64,000 nucleotides of DNA from Archivesica marissinica (Eukaryota; Mollusca; Bivalvia; Venerida; Vesicomyidae), in assembly GCA_014843695.1 (NCBI GenBank), contig CM026391.1, positions 20,963,263-21,027,262 on the forward strand. Direction: 5' to 3'. Shown one piece after another: positions 1-12,460 of the stretch. Below the pieces are notes generated by a model, which ran no database searches, had not been told where the DNA came from, and saw only the letters and a program-made list of their open reading frames with translations. Both the position numbers and the translations under genes were made by a program. The first letter of the stretch is position 1; each line of letters starts with the position of its first letter.

Positions 1-138
1 TAGGGCTTATCAGCTTAGGCATACAGCAATATATTACCTCCCGGATTCAATGGTGTTATGATCATTAACTGTTGATCATCCAGCGTGCTGTAACAAGTGA
101 TGGAATTTGGGGAATGGTAGTAACTGTGTAGGGGCCCA

Positions 139-385
139 CAGTGGCCGAGTGGTTATGGTCATCAACGCGCTTCTCCCTCACTGCTGTGCACGTGTTCGAA
201 CCTCATATGGTGGGTGTCAGCTTATTTCCAGGTGAGGAAGGTAAGGTGGCTTACGTAATGTCGGTACTAGGGTGGTCGTGTGCTCCTGGCTTGGAGTAGC
301 ACCCTGGGTCTCCATCAATAATGCTGAAGAGTCGTCATACGACCTAAACAGCGTTGGTGTGCATATAAGCCTCTAAATTCAAACA
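139..385 (+). mobile_element. tRNA-derived SINE
   Basis: The head has a pol III box A (GTGGCCGAGTGGTTA at 141) and box B (GTGTTCGAACCTC at 192), as in Leu/Ser-type tRNAs. An unrelated body follows to about 385. No clear target duplication or poly(A) tail, so boundaries are approximate. No second copy is seen in the window. Confidence 0.6.
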
Positions 386-399
386 CCATCTAGAAGATA

Positions 400-922
400 T
401 ACATAGTTCCCACGGCAGTCAAAAACACTGATAAAATCTTATCTTGGCAGCCATTTTGACTGGCAAGTTTTATTAACGGCAATTTCATGATTTTACTAGT
501 AATTCTTTAATTGCAATAACTTTATTAATTTTGGTTTCTTAGTATAAAATTTGGTATGATTTTAAAGGTATTGAAATGCACTTTTTAAATATTAATTTAT
601 TTTTTGACAATGATGTATGGATTATAAATTATAAGAACTTAACTTGCACCTATTTTTGAAAGTTTATTTTCACAGTTGAAATATTAATATACAGGTAACT
701 TATTATGTATTCGTCATTGATACGAAATTTGTGAAATGATACAAAAAATATGTCCATTGAGAGCTTTCCAACAATGTATGAACCATGGTGATGGGATGAA
801 AAATAAATATTTTATGAAGAAAGCAAAATTACGCTACTATATATTATATATAATATCTGATCAACTTTGCCAGTCAAAATGGCAGCCACAATAGGAATGA
901 TTACGTCACACGGGAACTATGT
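400..922. mobile_element. MITE-like element with ~60-bp imperfect terminal inverted repeats
   Basis: The left end (400-467) contains TACATAGTTCCC and GGCAGCCATTTTGACTGGCA. The right end (866-922) is its imperfect reverse complement, containing TGCCAGTCAAAATGGCAGCC and GGGAACTATGTA. The AT-rich interior has no coding frame. Superfamily is not assignable from what I see. Confidence 0.65.
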
Positions 923-1317
923 ATTGACCGTACATTACATTACACATCGCTACGGTCATTTTGTTAACATGAATCTGGTTTATTGAGGAGGGCACTAGCT
1001 AATGTTGGTCAAACTTGTTGCCCAGCAACCCATTTGCTTCTAGGTTGTATTCTTGCAGTGTTCAAGTATAAGCATAGTATTGCAGTTGTATCATTTTGCT
1101 TATATATTTATCATGTTTATATTTGTAATTGTATTGTATATAAATAAGCAATAACATATGATTAGATCTAAACTAAGATATTGACCCGGAGGTTTAAACG
1201 CAACTCAAACGCACTATGCATTTAAGGTGATCTCAAACCTGACATGGCTAAGTTGATGATACCAGCCTAGCCCAATGGCGCCATCTTATACTTAGCGAAT
1301 CTAATACAGCACCCATA
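923..1317. other. Unassigned stretch
   Basis: Mixed-composition sequence with no credible coding frame, tandem repeat or transposon end that I can recognise. Confidence 0.5.
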
Positions 1318-1441
1318 AATTCCACGTTGCATCTTCTCTCTCCCTCGTGGCGATGGATTTCATCAGGAATGAGGTCTCGATAGTGATTAATATAAGTTGA
1401 AAGAACTTGTTTTCGCAATCGAGCTAAAATAAATTTGTATA
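1318..1441 (+). mobile_element. SINE family A, 3' fragment
   Basis: Matches the body and tail of the family-A SINEs at 41640 and 54673: TTCCACGTTGC, GGAATGAGGTCTCGA, GTGATTAATATAAGTTG and GCTAAAATAAATTTGTATAA. The tRNA-like head is missing. A second short piece of the same tail (CGCAATCGAGCTAAAATAAA) recurs at 1511. Confidence 0.6.
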
Positions 1442-1751
1442 AACTATGACCCTGACAAACAAATTGGAAATCAACCTTTCTTTAATAAGAATTGTTGTAA
1501 AAACGTGTACCGCAATCGAGCTAAAATAAATTGAATAACTAAAATAAGGGCGACTACTCGTGATCTGCTGCTGCTGTCTCACAACGCTCTCGGAGACAAT
1601 GTGCCAGTCAGCTAGTGCTATGCTGCATAGTGTGAACACTAGTTCTGAGCATGCGTGTACAACTGCTAGCAATAACATCCTGTTTATCGCCAGGAATATA
1701 TCGACGTTATCTGCATAATTTCTTGTCTCAGTGTTGACAAAGGAGACTTGT

Positions 1752-1771
1752 GATGGCCTCCGAGAAGCAAG
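1752..1771 (+). other. Possible short first coding exon (weak)
   Basis: ATGGCCTCCGAGAAGCAAG followed by GTAACG would encode MASEKQ and end in a donor. The Kozak context is good (GTGATGG). Nothing downstream within the repeats continues the frame, so this is only a candidate. The 1442-1751 stretch before it shows no other feature. Confidence 0.15.
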
Positions 1772-1998
1772 GTAACGTAAATACTATGGTATTTATATTC
1801 TTATAGGGAACATTGTTGTGTTCAATATAAACTTTCATGTCAAATAATATAGGAACTTGTTGTCTGCCTGATCAATACTCATAATAAATGTTGTATGTCA
1901 CCGTACACAACAAGAGTACATACTCATCCCGAATCATATACATGTATATATAATCTGATCATTACAGTATTACCTCTGACGTACTCATACTTTCCAGG

Positions 1999-4900
1999 TA
2001 ATATATCAATAGTACATCAAGTTTACATTGGAGATAATATATCAATAGTACATCTAGTTTACATCACAGGGATTCGGCACGTTTGGGGGTACTAGTATAT
2101 ATATTTAAGTACAGGGATTCTACTCTGTGGGATGTCAGATTTCGCATCGATCAGTAAAATGGCCCTATCTGAAACAATTTTGTACAAATCTGTCCAAATA
2201 CAACGCCTATCCCGAGTCTTTATATTGTTCTTCAAATAAAACACAACTTTAAGCTGCATGCATGTATACTTTGCAAACAATTGCCACATACATTGGCCAT
2301 AGCAGGTCACATTTCCATACTAGGACACGGGTTCTGTCAGCAACAAAAACAAATCTTCGACGGGAGAGTTTTAACTGTGAATAACATTATCAATAAAATG
2401 TGTTTACACTAACGTGTAGGTTTATTCGGCAATAATGTACGTCAAAAAGAGATTTCGTAGCATTTTCAATTTGTTTTGAAAAATTCTATAGCGGCGCAAT
2501 TCGCGTTGAAACGAGCGTTGAAACGAGCGTTCTGATTGGATTATGATTATTCTTCCTATATAAAAAAACATCTTGTTACATTCTAATAATCCAATCAGAA
2601 CGCTCGTTTCAACGCGAATTGCGCCGCTATAGAAATTTTCAAAACAAATTGAAAATGCTATGAAATCTCTTTTTGACGTACATTATTGCCGAATAAACCT
2701 ACACGTTAGTGTAAAACACATTTTATTGATAATGTTATTCACAGTTAAAACTCTCCCGTCGAAGATTTGTTTTTGTTGCTGACAGAACCCGTGTCCTAGT
2801 ATGGAAATGTGACCTGCTATGGCCAATGTATGTGGCAATTGTTTGCAAAGTATACATGCATGCAGCTTAAAGTTGTGTTTTATTTGAAGAACAATATAAA
2901 GACTCGGGATAGGCGTTGTATTTGGACAGATTTGTACAACATTGTTTCAGATAGGGCCATTTTACGGATCGATGCGAAATCTGACATCCCACAGAGTAGA
3001 ATCCCTGTACTTAAATATATATACTAGTACCCCCAAACGTGCCGAATCCCTGTGGTTTACATTGGATATAATATATCAATAGTAAATCTATTTTACATTT
3101 ATACAGATAATATATCAATATTACATCTAGTTTACATTGGATATAATATATCAATACTACATCTAGTTTACATTTACAGATAATATATCAATACTACATC
3201 TAGTTTACATTTACAGATAATATATCAATACTACATCTAGTTTACATTTACATTTATACAGATAATATATCAATACTACATCTAGTTTACATTTACAGAT
3301 AATATATCAATACTACATCTAGTTTACATTTACATTTATACAGATAATATATCACTACTACATCTAGTTTACATTTACATTTATACAGATAATATATCAA
3401 TACTACATCTAGTTTACATTTACAGATAATATATCAATACTACATCTAGTTTACATTTACATTTATACAGATAATATATCACTACTACATCTAGTTTACA
3501 TTTACATTTATACAGATAATATATCAATACTACATCTAGTTTACATTTACATTTATACAGATAATATATCAATACTACATCTAGTTTACATTTACAGATA
3601 ATATATCAATACTACATCTAGTTTACATTTACAGATAATATATCAATACTACATCTAGTTTACATTTACATTTATACAGATAATATATCACTACTACATC
3701 TAGTTTACATTTACATTTATACAGATAATATATCAATACTACATCTAGTTTACATTTACATTTATACAGATAATATATCAATACTACATCTAGTTTACAT
3801 TTACAGATAATATATCAATATTACATCTAGTTTACATTTACATTGGATATAATATATCAATACTACATCTAGTTTACATTTACAGATAATATATCAATAC
3901 TACATCTAGTTTACATTTACATTTATACAGATAATATATCAATACTACATCTAGTTTACATTTATACAGATAATATATCAATATTACATCTAGTTTACAT
4001 TGGATATAATATATCAATACTACATCTAGTTTACATTTACATTTATACAGATAATATATCACTACTACATCTAGTTTACATTTACATATAATATATCAAT
4101 ACTACATCTAGTTTACATTTACAGATAATATATCAATACTACATCTAGTTTACATTTACAGATAATATATCAATATTACATCTAGTTTACATTTACAGAT
4201 AATATATCAATACTACATCTAGTTTACATTTACAGATAATATATCAATACTACATCTAGTTTACATTTACATTTATACAGATAATATATCACTACTACAT
4301 CTAGTTTACATTTACATTTATACAGATAATATATCAATACTACATCTAGTTTACATTTACATTTATACAGATAATATATCAATACTACATCTAGTTTACA
4401 TTTACAGATAATATATCAATACTACATCTAGTTTACATTTACAGATAATATATCAATACTACATCTAGTTTACATTTACATTTATACAGATAATATATCA
4501 ATACTACATCTAGTTTACATTTATACAGATAATATATCAATATTACATCTAGTTTACATTGGATATAATATATAAATACTACATCTAGTTTACATTTACA
4601 TTTATACAGATAATATATCAATACTACATCTAGTTTACATTTACATTTATACAGATAATATATCAATACTACATCTAGTTTACATTGGATATAATATATC
4701 AATACTACATCTAGTTTACATTTACACAGATAATATATCAATATTACATCTAGTTTACATTGGATATAATATATCAATATTACATCCAGTTTACATTGGA
4801 TATAATATATCAATATTACATCTAGTTTACATTGGATATAATATATCAATACTACATCTAGTTTACATTGGATATAATATATCACTACTACATCTAGTTT

Positions 4901-7352
4901 ACATTTACATTGGATATAATATATCAATATTACATCTAGTTTACATTTACATATAATATATCAATATTACATCTAGTTTACATTTACAGATAATATATCA
5001 CTACTACATCTAGTTTACATTTACAGATAATATATCAATATTACATCTAGTTTACATTTACAGATAATATATCAATACTACATCTAGTTTACATTTACAG
5101 ATAATATATCAATATTACATCTAGTTTACATTTACAGATAATATATCAATACTACATCTAGTTTACATTTACAGATAATATATCAATACTACATCTAGTT
5201 TACATTTACATTGGATATAATATATCAATACTACATCTAGTTTACATTTACATATAATATATCAATACTACATCTAGTTTACATTTACATATAATATATC
5301 ACTACTACATCTAGTTTACATTTACATATAATATATCAATACTACATCTAGTTTACATTTACATATAATATATCAATACTACATATAGTTGACATTTACA
5401 TATAATATATCAATACTACATCTAGTTGACATTTACATATAATATATCAATACTACATCTAGTTGACATTTACATATAATATATCAATACTACATCTAGT
5501 TTACATTTACATATAATATATCACTACTACATATAGTTTACATTTACATATAATATATCAATACTACATCTAGTTGACATTTACATATAATATATCAATA
5601 CTACATCTAGTTGACATTTACATATAATATATCAATACTACATCTAGTTTACATTTACATTGGAGATAATATATCAATACTACATCTAGTTGACATTTAC
5701 ATATAATATATCAATATTACATCTAGTTTACATTTACATATAATATATCAATATTACATCTAGTTTACATTTACAGATAATATATCAATATTACATCTAG
5801 TTTACATTTACAGATAATATATCAATACTACATCTAGTTTACATTTACATTGGAGATAATATATCAATACTACATCTAGTTGACATTTACATATAATATA
5901 TCAATACTACATCTAGTTTACATTTACATATAATATATCAATATTACATCTAGTTTACATTTACAGATAATATATCAATATTACATCTAGTTTACATTTA
6001 CAGATAATATATCAATACTACATCTAGTTTACATTTACATTGGAGATAATATATCAATACTACATCTAGTTGACATTTACATATAATATATCAATACTAC
6101 ATCTAGTTTACATTTACATATAATATATCAATACTACATCTAGTTTACATTTACATATAATATATCACTACTACATATAGTTTACATTTACATATAATAT
6201 ATCAATACTACATCTAGTTGACATTTACATATAATATATCAATACTACATCTAGTTTACATTTACATATAATATATCAATACTACATCTAGTTGACATTT
6301 ACATATAATATATCAATATTACATCTAGTTTACATTTACAAGATAATATATCAATACTACATCTAGTTGACATTTACATATAATATATCAATACTACATC
6401 TAGTTTACATTTACATATAATATATCAATATTACATCTAGTTTACATTTACAGATAATATATCAATATTACATCTAGTTTACATTTACAGATAATATATC
6501 AATACTACATCTAGTTTACATTTACATTGGAGATAATATATCAATACTACATCTAGTTTACATTTACATATAATATATCAATACTACATCTAGTTTACAT
6601 TTACATATAATATATCAATATTACATCTAGTTTACATTTACAGATAATATATCAATACTACATCTAGTTTACATTTACATTATATAATATATCAATACTA
6701 CATCTAGTTTACATTACATATAATATATCAATACTACATCTAGTTTACATTTACATATAATATATCAATACTACATCTAGTTTACATTTACATATAATAT
6801 ATCAATATACATCTAGACATTTACATTGGAGATAATATATCAATATTACATCTAGTTTACATTTACATATAATATATCAATACTACATCTAGTTGACATT
6901 TACATATAATATATCAATATTACATCTAGTTGACATTTACATATAATATATCAATACTACATCTAGTTTACATTTACATATAATATATCAATATTACATC
7001 TAGTTTACATTTACAGATAATATATCAATACTACATCTAGTTTACATTTACATATAATATATCAATACTACATCTAGTTTACATTTACATATAATATATC
7101 AATACTACATCTAGTTTACATTTACAGATAATATATCAATACTACATCTAGTTTACATTTACATATAATATATCAATATTACATCTAGTTTACATTTACA
7201 TTGGAGATAATATATCACTACTACATCTAGTTTACATTTACATATAATATATCAATACTACATCTAGTTTACATTTACAGATAGGATATCAATATTACAT
7301 CTAGTTTACATTTACAGATAATATATCAATATTACATCTAGTTTACATTTAC
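1999..7352 (+). repeat. AT-rich minisatellite (GATAATATATCAATACTACATCTAGTTTACA family)
   Basis: Core ATATATCAATACTACATCTA plus GTTTACATTTACA. Unit length alternates between about 36, 41-42 and 48 bp through an optional TTTACATTTATACA block and TTGGATATAA or ATATAA variants. The array is split by the palindromic element at 2065-3054 and runs into the assembly gap, so its true length is unknown. Confidence 0.95.
2065..3054. mobile_element. 990-bp palindromic (foldback) non-autonomous DNA transposon
   Basis: Arms 2065-2544 and 2586-3054 are near-perfect reverse complements around a ~41-nt spacer. Ends are CACAGGGATTCGGCACG and its complement. The element is flanked by the 8-bp duplication GTTTACAT (2057-2064 and 3055-3062). 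Known: an 8-bp duplication with CAGGG-like ends is typical of hAT elements, so a hAT-derived foldback is the best guess. The left arm carries an extra copy of a 13-bp motif (GCGTTGAAACGAG). The mirrored 72-codon frames in the arms are not considered genes. Confidence 0.88.
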
Positions 7353-8352
7353 NNNNNNNNNNNNNNNNNNNNNNNNNNNNNNNNNNNNNNNNNNNNNNNN
7401 NNNNNNNNNNNNNNNNNNNNNNNNNNNNNNNNNNNNNNNNNNNNNNNNNNNNNNNNNNNNNNNNNNNNNNNNNNNNNNNNNNNNNNNNNNNNNNNNNNNN
7501 NNNNNNNNNNNNNNNNNNNNNNNNNNNNNNNNNNNNNNNNNNNNNNNNNNNNNNNNNNNNNNNNNNNNNNNNNNNNNNNNNNNNNNNNNNNNNNNNNNNN
7601 NNNNNNNNNNNNNNNNNNNNNNNNNNNNNNNNNNNNNNNNNNNNNNNNNNNNNNNNNNNNNNNNNNNNNNNNNNNNNNNNNNNNNNNNNNNNNNNNNNNN
7701 NNNNNNNNNNNNNNNNNNNNNNNNNNNNNNNNNNNNNNNNNNNNNNNNNNNNNNNNNNNNNNNNNNNNNNNNNNNNNNNNNNNNNNNNNNNNNNNNNNNN
7801 NNNNNNNNNNNNNNNNNNNNNNNNNNNNNNNNNNNNNNNNNNNNNNNNNNNNNNNNNNNNNNNNNNNNNNNNNNNNNNNNNNNNNNNNNNNNNNNNNNNN
7901 NNNNNNNNNNNNNNNNNNNNNNNNNNNNNNNNNNNNNNNNNNNNNNNNNNNNNNNNNNNNNNNNNNNNNNNNNNNNNNNNNNNNNNNNNNNNNNNNNNNN
8001 NNNNNNNNNNNNNNNNNNNNNNNNNNNNNNNNNNNNNNNNNNNNNNNNNNNNNNNNNNNNNNNNNNNNNNNNNNNNNNNNNNNNNNNNNNNNNNNNNNNN
8101 NNNNNNNNNNNNNNNNNNNNNNNNNNNNNNNNNNNNNNNNNNNNNNNNNNNNNNNNNNNNNNNNNNNNNNNNNNNNNNNNNNNNNNNNNNNNNNNNNNNN
8201 NNNNNNNNNNNNNNNNNNNNNNNNNNNNNNNNNNNNNNNNNNNNNNNNNNNNNNNNNNNNNNNNNNNNNNNNNNNNNNNNNNNNNNNNNNNNNNNNNNNN
8301 NNNNNNNNNNNNNNNNNNNNNNNNNNNNNNNNNNNNNNNNNNNNNNNNNNNN
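7353..8352. other. Assembly gap, 1000 N
   Basis: Exactly 1,000 ambiguous bases, the usual placeholder length. The AT-rich array stops at its left edge and a different GC-richer array starts at its right edge. Confidence 1.
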
Positions 8353-8583
8353 TTCCGTGACCTCTACCGGCTACTTCCGTGACCTCTACCGGCTACTACC
8401 ATGACCTCTACCGGCTATTTCCGTGACCTCTACCGGCTACTACCATGACCTCTACTGGCTACTTCCGTGACCTCTACCGGCTACTACTGTGACCTCTACC
8501 AGCTACTACCGTGACCTCTACCGGCTACTACCGTGACCTCTACCGGCTACTACCGTGACCTCTACCGGCTACTTCCGTGACCT
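8353..8583 (+). repeat. 22-bp minisatellite
   Basis: About ten copies of TTCCGTGACCTCTACCGGCTAC with TACCATG and TACCGTG variants. The left side is truncated by the gap. Confidence 0.95.
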
Positions 8584-8838
8584 CCATGTTTCTATAATTT
8601 GCCCCGAGTACCCAAGGAACCACCATTGTTCAAGTAAATTTACTTGTGAGGGGTGGAGCCTTTAGCACCCTTTTTTGAAAAGAAAATTCTAATTTACAAT
8701 GTTTGAAGTCCATAGGTGATGCAAAGTGACGTACCTTCATGCTGCATTATTATGGACTATATTGGTAAAATGACAACATTGTTACCGGGTATGTTTGATT
8801 TCCAAATGAAATCATTGAGAAAATTATTGGGTTTTCGA

Positions 8839-9190
8839 TTACCTCCCTTGACAGATAATGTCCAATTTATCCCGAAATATGTATTGGTCCTTTTAGTTGA
8901 AAGCCTTTGTTTTTATTGGTGTTCCCTAACCATATGTTGCTGTATGATAAATGTGATTTTATCAAAAGAATGTTAATTAATTTATATCAATTTTACTGTA
9001 AAGTATCATTGGATATGCTGTAGGATATCTGTCTAGATTTAGTAATTTAATAATTATAAGATAAGAATCTAATGAAACAGATAGTATGTGGTGCAAGGGA
9101 AATAACGATAAAAACAGAGGAAGCAAATTAAGAGGACCAATCTAGTTTCATGAGTATTAAGGGGAGTAACTTGACTAATGTCTCTCATTG
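8839..9190 (+). mobile_element. Dispersed repeat D, copy 1
   Basis: Shares TTACCTCCCTTG, TCCCTAACCA, ATGTTGC-GTATGATAAATGTG, a GTATGTGGTGCAAGG block, AGGGGAGTAAC and ATGTCTCTCATT with copies at 13053, 36981 and (inverted) 21111. Copy 3 shows ~14-bp inverted ends (AATGAGWGACATTG), so a TIR DNA transposon remnant is likely. No transposase frame. The left boundary may extend further. Confidence 0.65.
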
Positions 9191-9210
9191 AAAAAGTTAA
9201 AATGGATTGT

Positions 9211-9478
9211 CCGCCTCCGTGGTTGAGTGGTTAAGGTCACTGACTTGTATACCACTGTAACCTATCATCTCTGATGGTCACGGGTTCGAGCCCCGCTCAG
9301 GCCGTGTCTCATTTATATGAAAAAGTAGGCAGTTTCTTAAGGAGGTTAGTGCACCAAGTACTGGTTAACCGCTGGAGCCTGCCCAGGAAAGGTGTTGTTA
9401 GGTAAACTGCCCGTTGCTCAAATGGGCAACCGGTAGCGACGTTAAATAAACATAAATAACATTATTAAAAAAAAAAAA
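9211..9478 (+). mobile_element. tRNA-derived SINE, family B head with alternative tail
   Basis: Box A is GTGGTTGAGTGGTTAAGG and box B GGGTTCGAGCCCCG. The body matches family B (18937, 38514, 52623) up to AGGTAAACTGCCCG, then switches to GGGCAACCGGTAGCGACG and TTAAATAAAC, the tail of family C (13586). It ends in a 12-bp A run. Confidence 0.85.
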
Positions 9479-9734
9479 TGGGTTATATACATGTAGTCTT
9501 AAATAAATTATATTGTTCGTTGGTCACAACCAAATTACAGGTCTATGTGGTTTATAGGTTGCATATATAACACCAGACTCTATGCAAAAGCATTAAGCAT
9601 TTATTGGTGGCATCAACAACATTATCTTCACACAATATTCCAACAACATAAACATAGCAAGAATTTATGAAAATGGCAACAAAGTTAAACAGTTTCAACC
9701 ATATCTGTCTTTAAGCAACAGAATACTTAGTCTT

Positions 9735-10811
9735 TGACACACTATCCACATCGTCACTATCGACCTTGCCACACTATCCACATCGTCACTATCGACCTTG
9801 CCACACTATCCACATCGTCACTATCGACCTTGCCACACTATCCACATCGTCACTATCGACCTTGCCACACTATCCACATCGTCACTATCGACCTTGCCAC
9901 ACTATCCACATCGTCACTATCGACCTTGCCACACTATCCACATCGTCACTATCGACCTTGCCACACTATTCACATCGTCACTATCGACCTTGCCACACTA
10001 CCCATCGTCACTATCGACCTTTGCCACACTATCCCAGTCGTCACTATCGCCTTGCACAGTTCTATCCCATCTTTCACTATCTGCCCTGCACAAGACTATC
10101 CACATCGTCACTATCGACCTTGCCACACTATCCACATCGTCACTATCGACCTTGCCACACTATCCACATCGTCACTATCGACCTTGCCACACTATCCACA
10201 TCGTCACTATCGACCTTGCCACACTATCCACATCGTCACTATCGACCTTGCCACACTATCCACATCGTCACTATCGACCTTGCCACACTATCCACATCGT
10301 CACTATCGACCTTGCCACACTATCCACATCGTCACTATCGACCTTGCCACACTATCCACATCGTCACTATCGACCTTGCCACACTATCCACATCGTCACT
10401 ATCGACCTTGCCACACTATTCACATCGTCACTATCGACCTTGCCACACTATCGACCTTGTCACTCTATCAACATCGCCACTATTGACCTCGCAAACACCA
10501 TTGCACTTGTCACACTATTTACCTCGCCACTATCGTTCTTGTCACACAATCGACCTCACCACACTATTGACCTGTATCGACCTCACCATACTATTGACCT
10601 CGCCACTATCGTTCTTGTCACACAATCGACCCCGCCACACTATTGACCTTTTCACACTATTGACCTTTTCACACTATCGACCCCGCCACACTATTGACCT
10701 TTTCACACTATTGACCTTTTCAAACTATCGATCCCGCCACACTATTGACCTTTTCACACTATCGACCTCGCCACACTATTGACCTTGTCACACTATCGAC
10801 CTCGCCAAACT
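9735..10811 (+). repeat. 32-bp minisatellite with degenerate right half
   Basis: Unit CACACTATCCACATCGTCAC plus TATCGACCTTGC, 32 bp, near-perfect from 9735 to 10020 and 10086 to 10450. It degrades to CACTATTGACCTTTTCA-type units after 10450. Since 32 is not a multiple of three, all three frames stay open through the array, giving spurious long frames. Confidence 0.95.
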
Positions 10812-10936
10812 ATCACAATTTAAATCAACCCTGCTAATCCTTCAGACTGGGATGCTACTATTGTCAAATTCACACGTTCCTTCGTGATTACTTAGGTCCA
10901 TTCAAGGATGACTCAAAGTATTGTTGTGGGAAGATA

Positions 10937-11150
10937 CCCATTCAACACCAAGTAACTGACATGGACTGGTCCATGATATTGTTAGACCAATAAATGAATC
11001 AGAAGATTACATTTGGACCAGTTGTCTAAAAATAGTAATAATTATTACTGGCAAAAAGTGCAGATCCTGATGAGACGGCTCGTCACGAGCTGGCTCATCT
11101 GGATCTACACTTTTCATAAGCCTATTTAGAGGTCTGTGGTGTTGAAATGG
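10937..11150 (+). mobile_element. TTAA-type MITE, family 1
   Basis: Left end CCCATTCAACACCA, right end GGTGTTGAAATGG followed by TTAA. The interior matches the copies at 38846 and 46750 (ACATGGACTGGTCCATGATA, TGCAGATCCTGATGAGACGG). The left TTAA is mutated. TTAA targets point to piggyBac. Confidence 0.8.
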
Positions 11151-11154
11151 TTAA

Positions 11155-11646
11155 ATTGAGATACGATTCTAGGTACTGTAAATATGTTTGCATCAAATGA
11201 TGCATGAAGTGTGGTCCAATTTGCACACATTATCACGACGGACAATAAACATCACGTGACCTTGATAACGCAAATCTACGCTTACATTATCCTGTGACTG
11301 GATGCACGTATGACCGTGAAACTAGAAGCTGATAGGACAATGACAGAAGCTAGCTATATTTACAACGCTATTGAATTTCCTTCGATGAACGTATGTGCCC
11401 TGATTGTATACAATTTTGTACGAGGGTTTCTAACTAATGATATGCAGCTGACATGCGCACTCGATGTAACGGGCATGCGCATTCGCAGGGTTAGGCAACG
11501 TTCGTCGCGAGAAAAGGCGTGTCTTAGAGTTTATGTTGTTCAAAGGATGATCTAATTGGTAGGTCGCAAATTTGATTAAACACTTTAATTGGAAAGTGTG
11601 ATATTTTTTTCTTTGTCTCATTGAAAAGAATAATTAATGTAAATAT
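11155..11646. other. Unassigned stretch
   Basis: No recognisable repeat or gene. Short open frames on both strands (for example 81 codons from 11310) have no domain or composition signal and overlap each other in opposite directions. Confidence 0.5.
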
Positions 11647-11741
11647 AAGGAATGAATCTCGGGTTAATAGTTTCTTTAACTTTAAACACGCCCATTGTAG
11701 TTCATACCCGATGGAAACTATTAACCCGCGATTCATTCCTT
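11647..11741. repeat. Inverted repeat, ~27-bp arms
   Basis: Arm 11647-11674 (AAGGAATGAATC, GGGTTAATAGTTTC) is the near-exact complement of 11714-11741, with a ~39-nt loop. Possibly a tiny MITE. No target duplication identified. Confidence 0.7.
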
Positions 11742-11758
11742 AAATTACATCAGAAATA

Positions 11759-11916
11759 CAGTCAAATCTGTCTTAAGCGGTCAGCCAAGGGAGTGGTAAA
11801 AATTGGCTGCTTAACACAGGTGGCTGATTAATAGAGGTTAAATGCTGAACCAATTGCCAGTGGGAGTTTGGTTACTGGCTGCTTAATAGAGGTGACCGCT
11901 AACACAGGTTTGACTG
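11759..11916. mobile_element. Mariner-type MITE (CAGTCAAA ends, TA flanks)
   Basis: Ends CAGTCAAATCTGT and ACAGGTTTGACTG, flanked by TA on both sides. The interior has the TTAAGCAGCC-type motifs shared with 35045-35226, 27040-27205 and 53205. The TA duplication and CAGT end fit Tc1/mariner derivatives. Confidence 0.8.
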
Positions 11917-12149
11917 TAGACACAAGATGCCGCGAATAGATGCTCACAGGATGTGGCTAATAGACGCTGATACAGAATTACAAACAAACCTGACTAGGCA
12001 TTATAAGAACATTATGACTTAATTTAAATATGATTATAAAGTTTCAAGCTGATTGTCAAGTCATCCATACATTTATTATCTTCCAACGATACGTCCAGGC
12101 CTCAAGGTGCTAAACCTTTGCTCCGATCTCAAAGTCTAGATCCATTGAT

Positions 12150-12323
12150 TTGATTGGTTGTTCACTCAGTTCAACCAATCAGAAGCTTGGGGCATGTTGT
12201 ATGACCTCCAACCCAGGACAATTGCCACACTTTGATTGGTTGCCTCCGGGTTTTTCACTCAGTTCAACCAATCAGAAGCTTGAGCCATGTTTTATGACCT
12301 CCAACCCAGGATAATTGCCACAC
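12150..12323 (+). repeat. Tandem duplication (~85 bp, two copies)
   Basis: Two copies share TCACTCAGTTCAACCAATCA, GAAGCTTG, CATGTT, TATGACCTCCAACCCAGGA and AATTGCCACAC. Each also contains an inverted TTGATTGGTT / AACCAATCA pair. Confidence 0.85.
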
Positions 12324-12460
12324 CAACATAATACTAGAGTGATCGAGGTCAGCCCAATTGTTTCCGAAAACTATCATTAGCATGTATAAAAATGTTTCGT
12401 CAATTTTATTAAAATAAAAGACAAAAATGGCTTACCCTAGTCCTACCAAAACATTTCAAA

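Noticed and set aside
2092..3027. Two identical 72-codon frames in opposite orientation
   Set aside because: They are the mirrored arms of the palindromic element and resemble no protein I recognise. Identity follows from the palindrome, not from selection.
8716..8976. 86-codon plus-strand frame
   Set aside because: It lies across dispersed repeat D, and the collinear copies at 13053 and 36981 do not keep the frame.
9734..10782. Three overlapping open frames of 250-338 codons
   Set aside because: A 32-bp unit without stops gives open reading in all three frames. Mutual overlap shows it is a repeat artefact.
11310..11736. Short open frames on both strands (63-81 codons)
   Set aside because: They overlap each other antisense, show no domain, and partly fall in an inverted repeat.
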